Notes under the pieces: model-generated
The model's database searches: none
What the model was told of the DNA's origin: nothing
What the model saw: only the letters and a program-made list of their open reading frames with translations
Shown here: positions 1 through 7,139 of the stretch, piece after piece
Position numbering within the stretch: position 1 is the stretch's first letter
Layout: the number at the start of each line of letters is the position of its first letter
Program-made: the position numbers and the translations under genes
Assembly (NCBI GenBank): GCA_023818905.1
Contig: JAMWDE010000009.1
Span: 1 to 13,598, forward strand
Direction: 5' to 3'
DNA length: 13,598 nucleotides
Source of the DNA: Candidatus Omnitrophota bacterium
GTDB lineage: Bacteria > Omnitrophota > Gorgyraeia > Gygaellales > Profunditerraquicolaceae

Positions 1-335
1 TGAATCATCCCTTCAAAATCAGAATGAAGATTCTGAGATTTAATACGAGGAAGTAGAATCCTAATTCTTTCCCGAAAGTCTGATAGATGAGGGGAGGTGT
101 ACAAACCTACTTTGAAACCAGACTCTCTTAATATGTAGGCAACAAAAGCACAGGTAGAACCTTTTCCTTTGGTACCGGCTATATGAATGCACCTTAAGTC
201 TTTCTGTGGGTTATCTATACTATCTAAAAATTTCTTGAATCTCTCTAATTTTAGCGATCTCTTATATGACCAACTCACAATCTTTTCATAATTGATAAAT
301 GATTCTAAATATTTAAGGGCCTGAAGGTAGGTCAT
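1..335 (-). CDS. folC: Folylpolyglutamate synthase / dihydrofolate synthase, N-terminal part (cut by window edge)
   Basis: Translating the minus strand from the ATG at 335 gives 111 complete codons with no stop before the window ends. The N terminus has the Mur-ligase-like FolC fold. Near residues 49-60 there is IHIAGTKGKGST, with the P-loop GTKGKGS at 54-60. Near 79-91 there is YTSPHLSDFRERI, the folate/ATP-site signature of FolC. The family adds glutamate to dihydropteroate and/or tetrahydrofolates using ATP in the cytosol; which of the two activities dominates cannot be told from this fragment. The gene follows purH on the same strand after an 83-bp spacer, so it is probably the next operon member. 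PurH consumes 10-formyl-tetrahydrofolate, which makes the pairing sensible. No SD precedes the ATG, and a 9-bp inverted-repeat arm lies 6 bp upstream of it. About three quarters of the usual ~420-residue protein is missing, only because the window ends. Confidence 0.93.
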   Translation of the reverse strand, partial: MTYLQALKYLESFINYEKIVSWSYKRSLKLERFKKFLDSIDNPQKDLRCIHIAGTKGKGSTCAFVAYILRESGFKVGLYTSPHLSDFRERIRILLPRIKSQNLHSDFEGMI

Positions 336-341
336 CTATCT

Positions 342-419
342 ACGTTATTGGGTTACCAATGTTATTCGCGTTATATGGCCAAAACAAAATAACGCTATAT
401 TCCTATAACTCAATAACGT
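342..419. repeat. Nested inverted repeats in the purH-folC spacer
   Basis: The spacer contains ACGTTATTG at 342-350 and its exact reverse complement CAATAACGT at 411-419, the latter touching the purH stop codon. Inside it, GCGTTAT (368-374) faces ATAACGC (389-395) across 14 nt. A separate small hairpin ATTGG/CCAAT (347-351 / 356-360, 4-nt loop) shares bases with the outer arm, so the two folds exclude each other. There is no T-run after any arm, so this is not an intrinsic terminator. On the minus-strand transcript the outer arm ends 6 nt before the folC start, where a ribosome would bind. A role in folC translation or transcript stability is inference. Confidence 0.5.
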
Positions 420-1984
420 CAATGCCTGAAGTGCCGGATGCCAGTAATAGCCATAGAAATCCCGTGTCTATCGCAAGTATCTATAATCTCCTCATCGCAT
501 ATAGAGCCTCCTGGCTGAATAATAGCTTTTATATCTGCCTTGGCAGCCTCTTGGATGGCATCCGGTTTAGGAAAGAAAGCATCTGAAGCCAAACAAGAAT
601 TTCGGCTCAGCTTACCTGCCTTTCTTTTGGCAATGATAACTGAATCTACACGAGACATCTGACCTGCGCCAATACCTACAGTTCTGGTGCCTTTGGCTAA
701 AATAATGGCATTAGATTTTACGTGCTTTGCCACCTTCCAGGCAAAGATAAGCGACTCGAGTTGTCTCTTTGAAGGCTTCTTCTTGGTAACTATCTTAAGT
801 CCTCTTTCATCCAGAGTCACGCTATCTTCCTCCTGGACCAAAAGTCCTCCATCCACCCTCTTAAAATCTAATCCATTATACCCCTGCATCAATGAAGGTA
901 ACTCTAGAAGTCTTAGATTCTTTTTCTCTTTCAGTATTTCCAACGCTTCTTTAGTAAACTCAGGACAGATGATGCACTCTAAAAAACCACTTTTGATAAT
1001 CAATTTTGCTAATGCTGAATCTACCTTTCTATTTATACCTACAATACCACCAAATGCTGAGAGTCTATCGCAATTCCAGGCATCGCGGTAAGCCTTCAAT
1101 GGATCTTTGGCTTCTGCTACACCGCAAGGATTATTGTGTTTTATAAACACTACTGCAGGCAAAGTAAATTCTCTTACAATATTTACTGCAGCATTTAAGT
1201 CCAATATATTGTTGAATGACAACTCCTTGCCTGACACCTGCTTCATTGCGCTTAAACCTTCCTGTCTGTCTGCATTACGATAGAAAGCCGCTTTCTGATG
1301 CGGATTCTCTCCGTAACGTAAATCCTGTACCTTGATAAAATTAAAACTTAATTCATCAGAAAACAAAAATTTTGACTCTGTCTTCTCAGAAGAAAAATAA
1401 TTCTTTAGATAATTATAAATCATCGCATCGTAATGACTGGTCAATCTAAACACGTCTATTCCTAGCTGCCGCAACAACTCTTCTGAAAGGTATCCGTCAT
1501 GCTTTTTCAATTCCTCAATTATCTGAGCGTAACGTTGGGGTTGACAAACTACCGCTACAGATTGGGCATTTTTGGCCGCAGAGCGCAGCATACTAGGCCC
1601 TCCGATATCTATATTTTCAATAATCTCCTCTATGCCTACGCCTTCTCTCTGAATGGTCTCCTCAAAGGGATAAAGATTCACTACCACCATATCAATGAGG
1701 CCGATGTTATGCTGTTTCAGTTGTTGCATATGTTGATTACTTGATCTTAAAGCCAACAGGCCTGCGTGTATTTTAGGATGCAATGTCTTCACTCTTCCGT
1801 CTAGCATCTCAGGAAATCCTGTATAATCTGAAACCTCTATAACCGGTATCTGATTCTGCCGTAACAGACTCGCAGTTCCGCCAGTAGAGATAATCTCTAC
1901 ACCTAAATTGTGTAACTCCTTAGCAAACTCTACAATCCCTGTCTTATCAGAGACGCTTATTAAAGCACGCCTGATTCTTACCAT
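419..1984 (-). CDS. purH: Bifunctional AICAR formyltransferase / IMP cyclohydrolase
   Basis: PurH performs the last two steps of de novo purine synthesis: formylation of AICAR with 10-formyl-tetrahydrofolate, then ring closure to IMP. The 521-residue length is normal for the family. The N-terminal cyclohydrolase (MGS-like) domain shows ALISVSDKTGIVEFAKEL, ISTGGTASLL, LDGRVKTLHPKIHAGLL, VNLYPFEETI and NIDIGGPSMLRSAAKN. The transformylase domain shows QDLRYGENPHQ, KELSFNNILDLNAAV, FIKHNNPCGVA (with the catalytic Lys-His pair), GIGAGQMSRVDS, SDAFFPKPDAI, IQPGGSI and the terminal RHFRH. The ATG at 1984 is chosen because AAAGGAG (1993-1999) lies 8 nt upstream; an ATG a few bases earlier is out of frame and stops at once. 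It lies 57 bp after the YchF-like gene on the same strand, and no terminator is seen between them. Nothing appears damaged. Confidence 0.98.
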   Translation of the reverse strand: MVRIRRALISVSDKTGIVEFAKELHNLGVEIISTGGTASLLRQNQIPVIEVSDYTGFPEMLDGRVKTLHPKIHAGLLALRSSNQHMQQLKQHNIGLIDMVVVNLYPFEETIQREGVGIEEIIENIDIGGPSMLRSAAKNAQSVAVVCQPQRYAQIIEELKKHDGYLSEELLRQLGIDVFRLTSHYDAMIYNYLKNYFSSEKTESKFLFSDELSFNFIKVQDLRYGENPHQKAAFYRNADRQEGLSAMKQVSGKELSFNNILDLNAAVNIVREFTLPAVVFIKHNNPCGVAEAKDPLKAYRDAWNCDRLSAFGGIVGINRKVDSALAKLIIKSGFLECIICPEFTKEALEILKEKKNLRLLELPSLMQGYNGLDFKRVDGGLLVQEEDSVTLDERGLKIVTKKKPSKRQLESLIFAWKVAKHVKSNAIILAKGTRTVGIGAGQMSRVDSVIIAKRKAGKLSRNSCLASDAFFPKPDAIQEAAKADIKAIIQPGGSICDEEIIDTCDRHGISMAITGIRHFRH

Positions 1985-2041
1985 TGCATTGACTCCTTTC
2001 TTAAATATCTCCCGCTTTTATTAGGATTCCATCTGTTTATA

Positions 2042-2740
2042 TTATCTGGTGGGTGGGGAAAATCTAATCTGAATTAAATCTCCATCTTTTACTACATAAC
2101 CTTTGTCCTCTAATCTGAGTAGTCCTTTTGACCTCGCCTGATTGAGTCCTCCTGCCTTTATCAGGTCAGCATAACTTATTACTTCTGCCTTGATAAAACC
2201 CCTCCGGATGTCTGAATGGATATATCCTGCTGCCTCATGAACTGTGGTGCCAGCTTTTATTGACCAGGCGCGCAACTCTCTCTCATTAACAGTGAAAAAA
2301 GAAATCATTCCACAGTTAGTGTAAATACTACGGGCAATCTCTGGGATGGAAGGTAAATTTTCTCTGTTTACAATAAGTGTAGGTTTAAGAGTAACTAGAT
2401 TAGCGTTTAAAAGAATGGCTCTTTCTTCCTCATCAAATGGTACCTCATTTAAAAATATCTCTTTCTCTAAAGCCTCCTTACAGCGCAAGAAGAGTTCACT
2501 ATTCTTGTTGTTGCTGATATTAGACTCAACTACTTCTAAATCCCCAAGTATCAGGTCTAGTTTTGAATCTTTCTCGCAGATAATACCCAAGACCTCCTTC
2601 AGATGTGTTGAATCCATAAATTCCATCTGGATATCAGTAACCTTTGGAGTATGAAATATCTCTTTTAGTCTTTCTAATCGTTCATCGGGAATGGCTCTTT
2701 TACCCAAAGGAAAATCTAAGCCTAAAACCGCTATTTTCAT
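2042..2740 (-). CDS. Compact YchF-like protein lacking a functional GTPase core, with TGS/DUF933-type C-terminal domain
   Basis: This 232-residue protein aligns from memory with YchF/OLA1 (about 360 residues) but is much shorter. The C-terminal part, about residues 146-228, is the YchF C-terminal domain: FFTVNERELRAWSIKAG, AAGYIHSDIRRGFIKAEVIS, then a GYVVKDGDLIQIRF ending. Residues 16-46 match the YchF segment after the switch region (PDERL, MEFMDSTHL), and LVTLKPTLIVNREN (115-128) matches the LTLKPTMYIANVNE region. The P-loop is reduced to GLDFPLGKR (7-15) with no Ser/Thr after GK. The G3 DxxG reads DSTH, and the base-recognition NxxE reads NREN. Nucleotide binding is therefore probably lost. 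Full-length YchF binds ATP and ribosomes; a ribosome-linked role here is inference. The gene starts 16 bp after the EF-G-like gene and has no clear SD, suggesting translational coupling. Confidence 0.8.
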   Translation of the reverse strand: MKIAVLGLDFPLGKRAIPDERLERLKEIFHTPKVTDIQMEFMDSTHLKEVLGIICEKDSKLDLILGDLEVVESNISNNKNSELFLRCKEALEKEIFLNEVPFDEEERAILLNANLVTLKPTLIVNRENLPSIPEIARSIYTNCGMISFFTVNERELRAWSIKAGTTVHEAAGYIHSDIRRGFIKAEVISYADLIKAGGLNQARSKGLLRLEDKGYVVKDGDLIQIRFSPPTR

Positions 2741-2756
2741 ATTTGAATTAGAGGGA

Positions 2757-4712
2757 TCAAGCCTGTTCTTCGGTTTTCTTAGAGGCCTGGTATTGACTTA
2801 TTATATTAGAGGCTATTTTATGGGGGACCTCTTCATAATGCGAAAATTTCATTATATAGGTACCCCTGCCACCGGTGAGAGAACGCAGGTCATTAGCGTA
2901 GGTAAACATCTCTGCTTGCGGAACCTGAGCTTTCACTACCTGCAACTTTCCTTTCATTTCCATGCCCATAATCCGACCTCGGCGAGAATTCAGGTCGCCA
3001 GATATCGCACCCAAATATTCCTCTGGAATAATTACCTCTACATCCATTATTGGCTCAAGTAGCACTGGTCCTGCTTCAAGCACTGCTTTTCTTAAGGCCA
3101 TAGCCCCAGCTATCTGAAAAGCCAAATCAGACGAATCCACCTCATGATAAGAACCATCGTATAAAATAACTTTTATATCCACTATGGGATAACCGGCGAT
3201 TGCTCCCTCTGACATTGCCTGCAAAACCCCTTTCTCTACCGCTGGGATATAGTTTTTGGGTATAGCGCCCCCAAAAATCTTATCCACAAATTCAAAACCC
3301 TTACCTCTCTCTAGCGGTTCCACCTCAATCCAGACATCGCCATATTGACCGCGTCCACCTGACTGACGTTTATATTTCCCTTGTACCTTGGCATTTTTGG
3401 AAATAGTCTCTTTATAGGAGACCTTAGGCGTACCTAACTCCACATCCACATTAAACCTCTTCTTCATCCTTGCCACCATCACTGCCAAATGCAGATCACC
3501 CAAGCCTGAGATGATTAACTCCTTGGTCTGTTGATCCCTGGTGACCTTAAATGTAGGGTCCTCATCAGCCAGTTTGCTAAGGCTGGCAGAAATCTTCTCT
3601 TCATCCTGACGGGACTTTGGCCTTACAGAGGCTGAAATTAGAGCCTCAGGAAATACAATGGGGTCAAATAATACTTGCTCTTTCTCATCAGAGAGTGAAT
3701 CAGAGGTTTGCGTCTCTTTCAATTTAGCAATAGCTACAATATCTCCACAAGAAGCAACTTCAACTGGTCGCTGCTCTTTACCTTGAAGGATATAAATCTG
3801 GCCTATTCTCTCGCGGGTCTTTTTATTGACGTTATAAAATCCTGTGTTGGAGGTAAGTGTTCCGGAAAATACGCGCAACAAAGTAAGTTGCCCCACATAG
3901 GGGTCAGATATGGTCTTAAAGACAAAAGCGCAAAACGGGCCATCAGGTTTAAACTGAATCTCCTTTTTTCCCTCTGAGCCAGGTTGAGAAACTAAAATCT
4001 TTGTCCTTTCTAAAGGGTTAGGTAGATATTTTACAACCGCCTCTAATAACTCTGTCAGACCTTTATCCGTTAAACTAGAGCCAGTTAAAATCGGAAAGAT
4101 CTTGCGTCTGATTACTGCCTGCTTTAATCCATTGCTTATCTCCTCAGGCGTAAGCGTGGCGCCTTCTAGGTATCTTTCTAAGAGCCTATCATCACTTTCT
4201 GCAATCGCCTCTATCAAATCTGCTCCAATAGGTGAACCTATTATGACAGCATTCTTAGACAACCTCTCTTTGATATCAGAAATTACCCTGTTAACATCTG
4301 CGTCTTCTTTATCCGTCTTGTTTACAAATACAATACAGGGCAGTCCTGCCTCTTCTAAAAATTGCCAGGCACGTTCTGTGCCAACCTCTATCCCTGAAGC
4401 CGCATCTACTACCAATATGGCGCTATCCACAGCCCTTAAACTTGCAATTACCTCGCCCAAAAAATCTGCATAGCCAGGTGTATCTACTATTTGGATCCTT
4501 ACGCCCTTATAATCGCAATATAAGAAACTGGCATTTATAGAGCTCTTTCTTTCAATCTCATCGGAGCTATAATCGCTCACCGTGGTACCGTCTACCACTG
4601 AACCTTTACGTGTGGTCGCGCCGCAGATATACAATATCGCTTCTGACAGTGTGGTCTTTCCAGATTGGGCATGACCTAACAAAACAAGATTACGCTTGTT
4701 CATGAAATCCAT
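2757..4712 (-). CDS. fusA: EF-G-like translational GTPase (EF-G-2 / FusA-like subfamily)
   Basis: The protein has 651 residues, somewhat shorter than canonical EF-G (about 690-700). Visible G motifs are GHAQSGKTT (13-21), DTPGY (77-81) and NKTD (131-134). Domain II has VFKTISDPYVGQLTLLRVFSG, domain III LADEDPTFKV and SGLGDLHLAV, domain IV RQSGGRGQYGDVWIEVEP, and domain V SGDLNSRRGRIMGME. Two features separate it from housekeeping EF-G. The switch I RGITI-type motif is replaced by RKSSINAS. The catalytic His of DTPGH is Tyr, as I recall for Thermus EF-G-2 (DAPGYGDF). Family members bind GTP and the ribosome, but their exact role is less settled than that of EF-G1. The ATG at 4712 is supported by AAGGAG 7 nt upstream (4720-4725). 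This is the first gene after the strong promoter at 4773-4801. Confidence 0.93.
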   Translation of the reverse strand: MDFMNKRNLVLLGHAQSGKTTLSEAILYICGATTRKGSVVDGTTVSDYSSDEIERKSSINASFLYCDYKGVRIQIVDTPGYADFLGEVIASLRAVDSAILVVDAASGIEVGTERAWQFLEEAGLPCIVFVNKTDKEDADVNRVISDIKERLSKNAVIIGSPIGADLIEAIAESDDRLLERYLEGATLTPEEISNGLKQAVIRRKIFPILTGSSLTDKGLTELLEAVVKYLPNPLERTKILVSQPGSEGKKEIQFKPDGPFCAFVFKTISDPYVGQLTLLRVFSGTLTSNTGFYNVNKKTRERIGQIYILQGKEQRPVEVASCGDIVAIAKLKETQTSDSLSDEKEQVLFDPIVFPEALISASVRPKSRQDEEKISASLSKLADEDPTFKVTRDQQTKELIISGLGDLHLAVMVARMKKRFNVDVELGTPKVSYKETISKNAKVQGKYKRQSGGRGQYGDVWIEVEPLERGKGFEFVDKIFGGAIPKNYIPAVEKGVLQAMSEGAIAGYPIVDIKVILYDGSYHEVDSSDLAFQIAGAMALRKAVLEAGPVLLEPIMDVEVIIPEEYLGAISGDLNSRRGRIMGMEMKGKLQVVKAQVPQAEMFTYANDLRSLTGGRGTYIMKFSHYEEVPHKIASNIISQYQASKKTEEQA

Positions 4713-4772
4713 AATTGCACTCCTTATTTTGATCGGAAGATAGATGATTAAGGATAGAAATTAAGTATAGCA

Positions 4773-4801
4773 ATTATATAACACTAAATCAGAAGGGTCA
4801 A
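4773..4801 (-). promoter_or_regulatory. Near-consensus sigma70 promoter for the EF-G-like / purH operon
   Basis: On the minus strand TTGACC (4801-4796) is followed by a 17-bp spacer and a perfect TATAAT (4778-4773). The predicted transcription start is near 4766, giving a 5' leader of about 54 nt before the EF-G-like ATG. It sits wholly in the 126-bp gap after kamA. No intrinsic terminator is visible between kamA and this promoter, so some read-through from kamA is possible. Confidence 0.85.
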
Positions 4802-4802
4802 G

Positions 4803-4839
4803 AGATAAAATCATCTGTGTTGTTGCAAGATAAAATCAT
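4803..4839. repeat. 12-bp direct repeat AGATAAAATCAT abutting the -35 box
   Basis: AGATAAAATCAT occurs at 4803-4814 and again at 4828-4839, start to start 25 bp apart. The proximal copy ends one base before the -35 hexamer, and the distal copy overlaps the kamA stop codon. The position fits a tandem activator or repressor site for the promoter at 4773-4801. That function is inferred from placement only. Confidence 0.55.
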
Positions 4840-6026
4840 TACTCAAGGTAGGTATAGATTTTGCCTCTATAGTTACGTAAGACATACTTACCTTTTGCCT
4901 GTGAAAGAATATAGTTTGGCCCAACTGGAATCTTTCCACCTCCCCCCGGCGCATCCACTACATAGGTAGGCACAGCGTAACCTGTAGTATGACCACGTAA
5001 TTTCTCCATAATATTTATTCCTACTGCCACCGGAGTCCTAAAATGCTGGGTGCCTCTTACCAAGTCACACTGATAGATGTAATAGGGTCTAACCCTTATC
5101 TTCAAAAGTTCATGCATAAGTTTTTTCATAATGTAAGGTCGGTCGTTAATTCCTCTTAAAAGTACGGTTTGACTACCCAGAGGAATCCCTGCATCCGCTA
5201 ACATATCACAAGCCATCTTGCAGCGTTTGGTAATCTCTTTGGGATGATTAAAATGAATGCTCACCCAAATAGGAGAATATTTTTTAAGTACCTTTATCAA
5301 CTCCTCAGTTACACGTTGTGGCAAGGTTACGGGTACTCTTGTGCCAATCCTTAAAAACTCCACATGCGGTATAGAACGGATCCTCTCTAAAATGGCATCT
5401 ATCTCATTATCCTCTAATACAAATGGATCTCCACCCGAAATAAGTACATCGCGAATCTTACGGTTTGACTTTATGTATTCCACTGCAGCGTCAAAACGAG
5501 AAACATCGCCATTGGAATGAACCTCTCTGTCTCCTACAAGTCGGCGCCGAGTACAGTGTCGACAATACATTGCGCACTGCTCTGTAGCTAAAAGTAAGAC
5601 CCTATCCGGATATCTATGCACAAGATGGGGTGCGGGAGAATCCCTATCCTCTGCACAAGGGTCAACCATCTCATGGGGCGAAATGACTGACTCGGCACTC
5701 ACCGGAACTGCCTGGCGCCTCAGAGGGCAATCAGGATCCTCAGGGTCCATCAATGATACCCAGTAGGGAGTAATTGCCAACGATAATCTACCTTTTGCCT
5801 TTCTTATACCTTCCTCCTCATCAGGGGTTAACTTAATCACTTGCGCAAGCTCATCTTTAGTACAGATTCTATGTCTTATCTGCCAATGCCAGTCCTCCCA
5901 ATCAAGCGGGTTGATGTCTTTATATAAGGTTATCTGTTGATAATCAGTATATCTTCTAATAGAACGGGACTGAGCTGTGGCTTCCTGTAGTGTTTTCTGA
6001 TTATCAATATCTACTGTAGGATTCAA
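4839..6026 (-). CDS. kamA: Lysine 2,3-aminomutase (radical SAM, PLP-dependent)
   Basis: KamA interconverts L-lysine and L-beta-lysine using a [4Fe-4S] cluster, SAM and PLP. The radical-SAM cysteines are in CAMYCRHC (C151, C155, C158), followed by SGGDPF (197-202). The PLP lysine is K365 in VDAPGGGGKIPVGPNY. The two aspartates that bind the lysine substrate in the Clostridium enzyme (D293, D330) have counterparts D321 (YQCDLVRG) and D358 (VDAP), arguing for lysine rather than glutamate. The C terminus stops shortly after the RNYRG segment. It lacks the cysteine-rich tail that binds the structural zinc in the clostridial enzyme, and the partner Cys268 position is Arg (NDRP). The start is TTG at 6026, fixed by AGGAGG 5 nt upstream. 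It is the last gene of the ATP-grasp operon. EpmB, which serves EF-P, is an alternative, but it is usually shorter and no epmA is nearby. Confidence 0.93.
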   Translation of the reverse strand: MNPTVDIDNQKTLQEATAQSRSIRRYTDYQQITLYKDINPLDWEDWHWQIRHRICTKDELAQVIKLTPDEEEGIRKAKGRLSLAITPYWVSLMDPEDPDCPLRRQAVPVSAESVISPHEMVDPCAEDRDSPAPHLVHRYPDRVLLLATEQCAMYCRHCTRRRLVGDREVHSNGDVSRFDAAVEYIKSNRKIRDVLISGGDPFVLEDNEIDAILERIRSIPHVEFLRIGTRVPVTLPQRVTEELIKVLKKYSPIWVSIHFNHPKEITKRCKMACDMLADAGIPLGSQTVLLRGINDRPYIMKKLMHELLKIRVRPYYIYQCDLVRGTQHFRTPVAVGINIMEKLRGHTTGYAVPTYVVDAPGGGGKIPVGPNYILSQAKGKYVLRNYRGKIYTYLE

Positions 6027-6031
6027 CTTTA

Positions 6032-6037
6032 CCTCCT
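6032..6037 (-). promoter_or_regulatory. Strong Shine-Dalgarno that fixes the TTG start of kamA
   Basis: AGGAGG on the minus strand lies 5 nt upstream of the TTG at 6026-6024. No in-frame ATG or GTG occurs near the expected N terminus, so the rare TTG start is credible. A full SD beside a weak start codon suggests translation initiates here independently of the upstream ATP-grasp gene, which ends 72 bp earlier. Confidence 0.8.
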
Positions 6038-6098
6038 CTTTTGACTACTAAATAATTTTTATGCAGTCAGAAAACCAAAATAATATCTTACGTTTATC

Positions 6099-7112
6099 TT
6101 ACAACCTTCTATGATTGTACCTCTCCAGGGCACTGGTCAATATCGCCTCAATAAGCTCATCATAACGCATACCCACTGCATAAGCCATCATAGGGAAATT
6201 TGATTCTTTAGGATTGAGGCCTGGTAGAGGATTTATCTCTAAGACATAAGGCACGTTATCTTTACTTAATCTTATATCGGTACGCGAGATATCAAAGCAA
6301 CCCAATGCCTGATGGGTTTTAAGGGCTACACTCTTTACCTGCATTTCTGTATCTTTATCAAGCCTGGCTGGACAATAAAAATCAGGAACTAAACCCAATT
6401 CGGCGTTACCCTGATACTCTTTCATCCGCCAAGAATAGAAATATTCACCGCTCTTCAAGCAGTTAGAGAAATCTATCTCTAATATGGGTAGAATCGTGGT
6501 TTTTCCGTTCTCTAAGATACCCACAGTTAGTTCTTTGCCATCAATAAACTCTTCAACCAATACCTCCTGTCTGTACATCTCCAGAAGCTCTCTAACTTTT
6601 TTAAATAGCGAGTCTTTATCTTTAACCACGTTGGAAGCACCTATACCTTTGGCAGAACCTTCGCGGTTAGGTTTTACTATTAGGGGGAATCTTAGATTGG
6701 GATTGAGTTCTTCCGTGGCTGTGGTGAAAACCTGAAAGGCAGGAGTGGGTATACCTTCGGCCTTGAGTATCTTTTTGGTAAATGCCTTATTAATGGCCAA
6801 GGCAAGAGAAAAGGTATTAGAACCTGTATAGGGAATACCAAGATAATCTAAAACGGCAGGGATCTCAGATTCGCGGAATTTAGTATTACAACCTTCTGCA
6901 ATGTTAAAAACAATATCTAGGCGATTTTTGTTTTTCTTAAAATAAGAAATAGCGTCTTCTCTATTGATATCAACCGTATCTACTGTATGGCCTTTCTTCC
7001 TCAGCGCTGAAGCGATAGCATCTACGGTTTCTAAAGAATCAAATTCAGAAAAGTAATCTGGAGGTTTTGTTTCATCTTTCTCTTTCAAATTATAAGTAAG
7101 CGCAATCTCCAC
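6099..7112 (-). CDS. ATP-grasp ligase related to D-alanine-D-alanine ligase (second tandem copy)
   Basis: A 337-residue ATP-grasp enzyme that would use ATP to join a carboxylate to an amine. Motifs: DIVFNIAEG (66-74) with FRESEIPAVLDYLGIPYTG, K109 in the LAINKAFTKK helix, FPLIVKPNREGSAKG (142-156), LVEEFIDGKELTVG (185-198), R277/D279 in SRTDIRL, and YVLEINPLPGLNP with the Mg ligands E292 and N294. The overall C-terminal half is Ddl-like. The N terminus lacks the GG-S-ERE-VS motif that places the first D-Ala in true Ddl, so the substrate is probably different. An insertion-like stretch SWRMKEYQGNAELG (227-240) is not matched in the first copy. The start is GTG at 7112, with GAGGG 8 nt upstream. 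It follows the first copy after 27 bp and precedes kamA by 72 bp, in one operon. Many databases would name it ddl; I consider the true substrate unknown. Confidence 0.85.
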   Translation of the reverse strand: MEIALTYNLKEKDETKPPDYFSEFDSLETVDAIASALRKKGHTVDTVDINREDAISYFKKNKNRLDIVFNIAEGCNTKFRESEIPAVLDYLGIPYTGSNTFSLALAINKAFTKKILKAEGIPTPAFQVFTTATEELNPNLRFPLIVKPNREGSAKGIGASNVVKDKDSLFKKVRELLEMYRQEVLVEEFIDGKELTVGILENGKTTILPILEIDFSNCLKSGEYFYSWRMKEYQGNAELGLVPDFYCPARLDKDTEMQVKSVALKTHQALGCFDISRTDIRLSKDNVPYVLEINPLPGLNPKESNFPMMAYAVGMRYDELIEAILTSALERYNHRRL

Positions 7113-7139
7113 GCCTTGATCCCTCTTCCCCTAACTGAT

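Noticed and set aside
342-419. Intrinsic terminator after purH
   Set aside because: The inverted repeats are AT-rich and no T-run follows any arm.
687-1091. Plus-strand open frame of 134 codons inside purH
   Set aside because: Antisense shadow of a fully conserved purH domain.
2042-2740. YchF-like gene as a pseudogene
   Set aside because: The frame is intact, the shortened N terminus joins smoothly, and the C-terminal domain is well conserved in an operon.
2691-3062. Plus-strand open frame of 123 codons antisense to the EF-G-like gene
   Set aside because: It lies fully within well-supported minus-strand genes, has no recognisable domain and no SD; it is a shadow frame.
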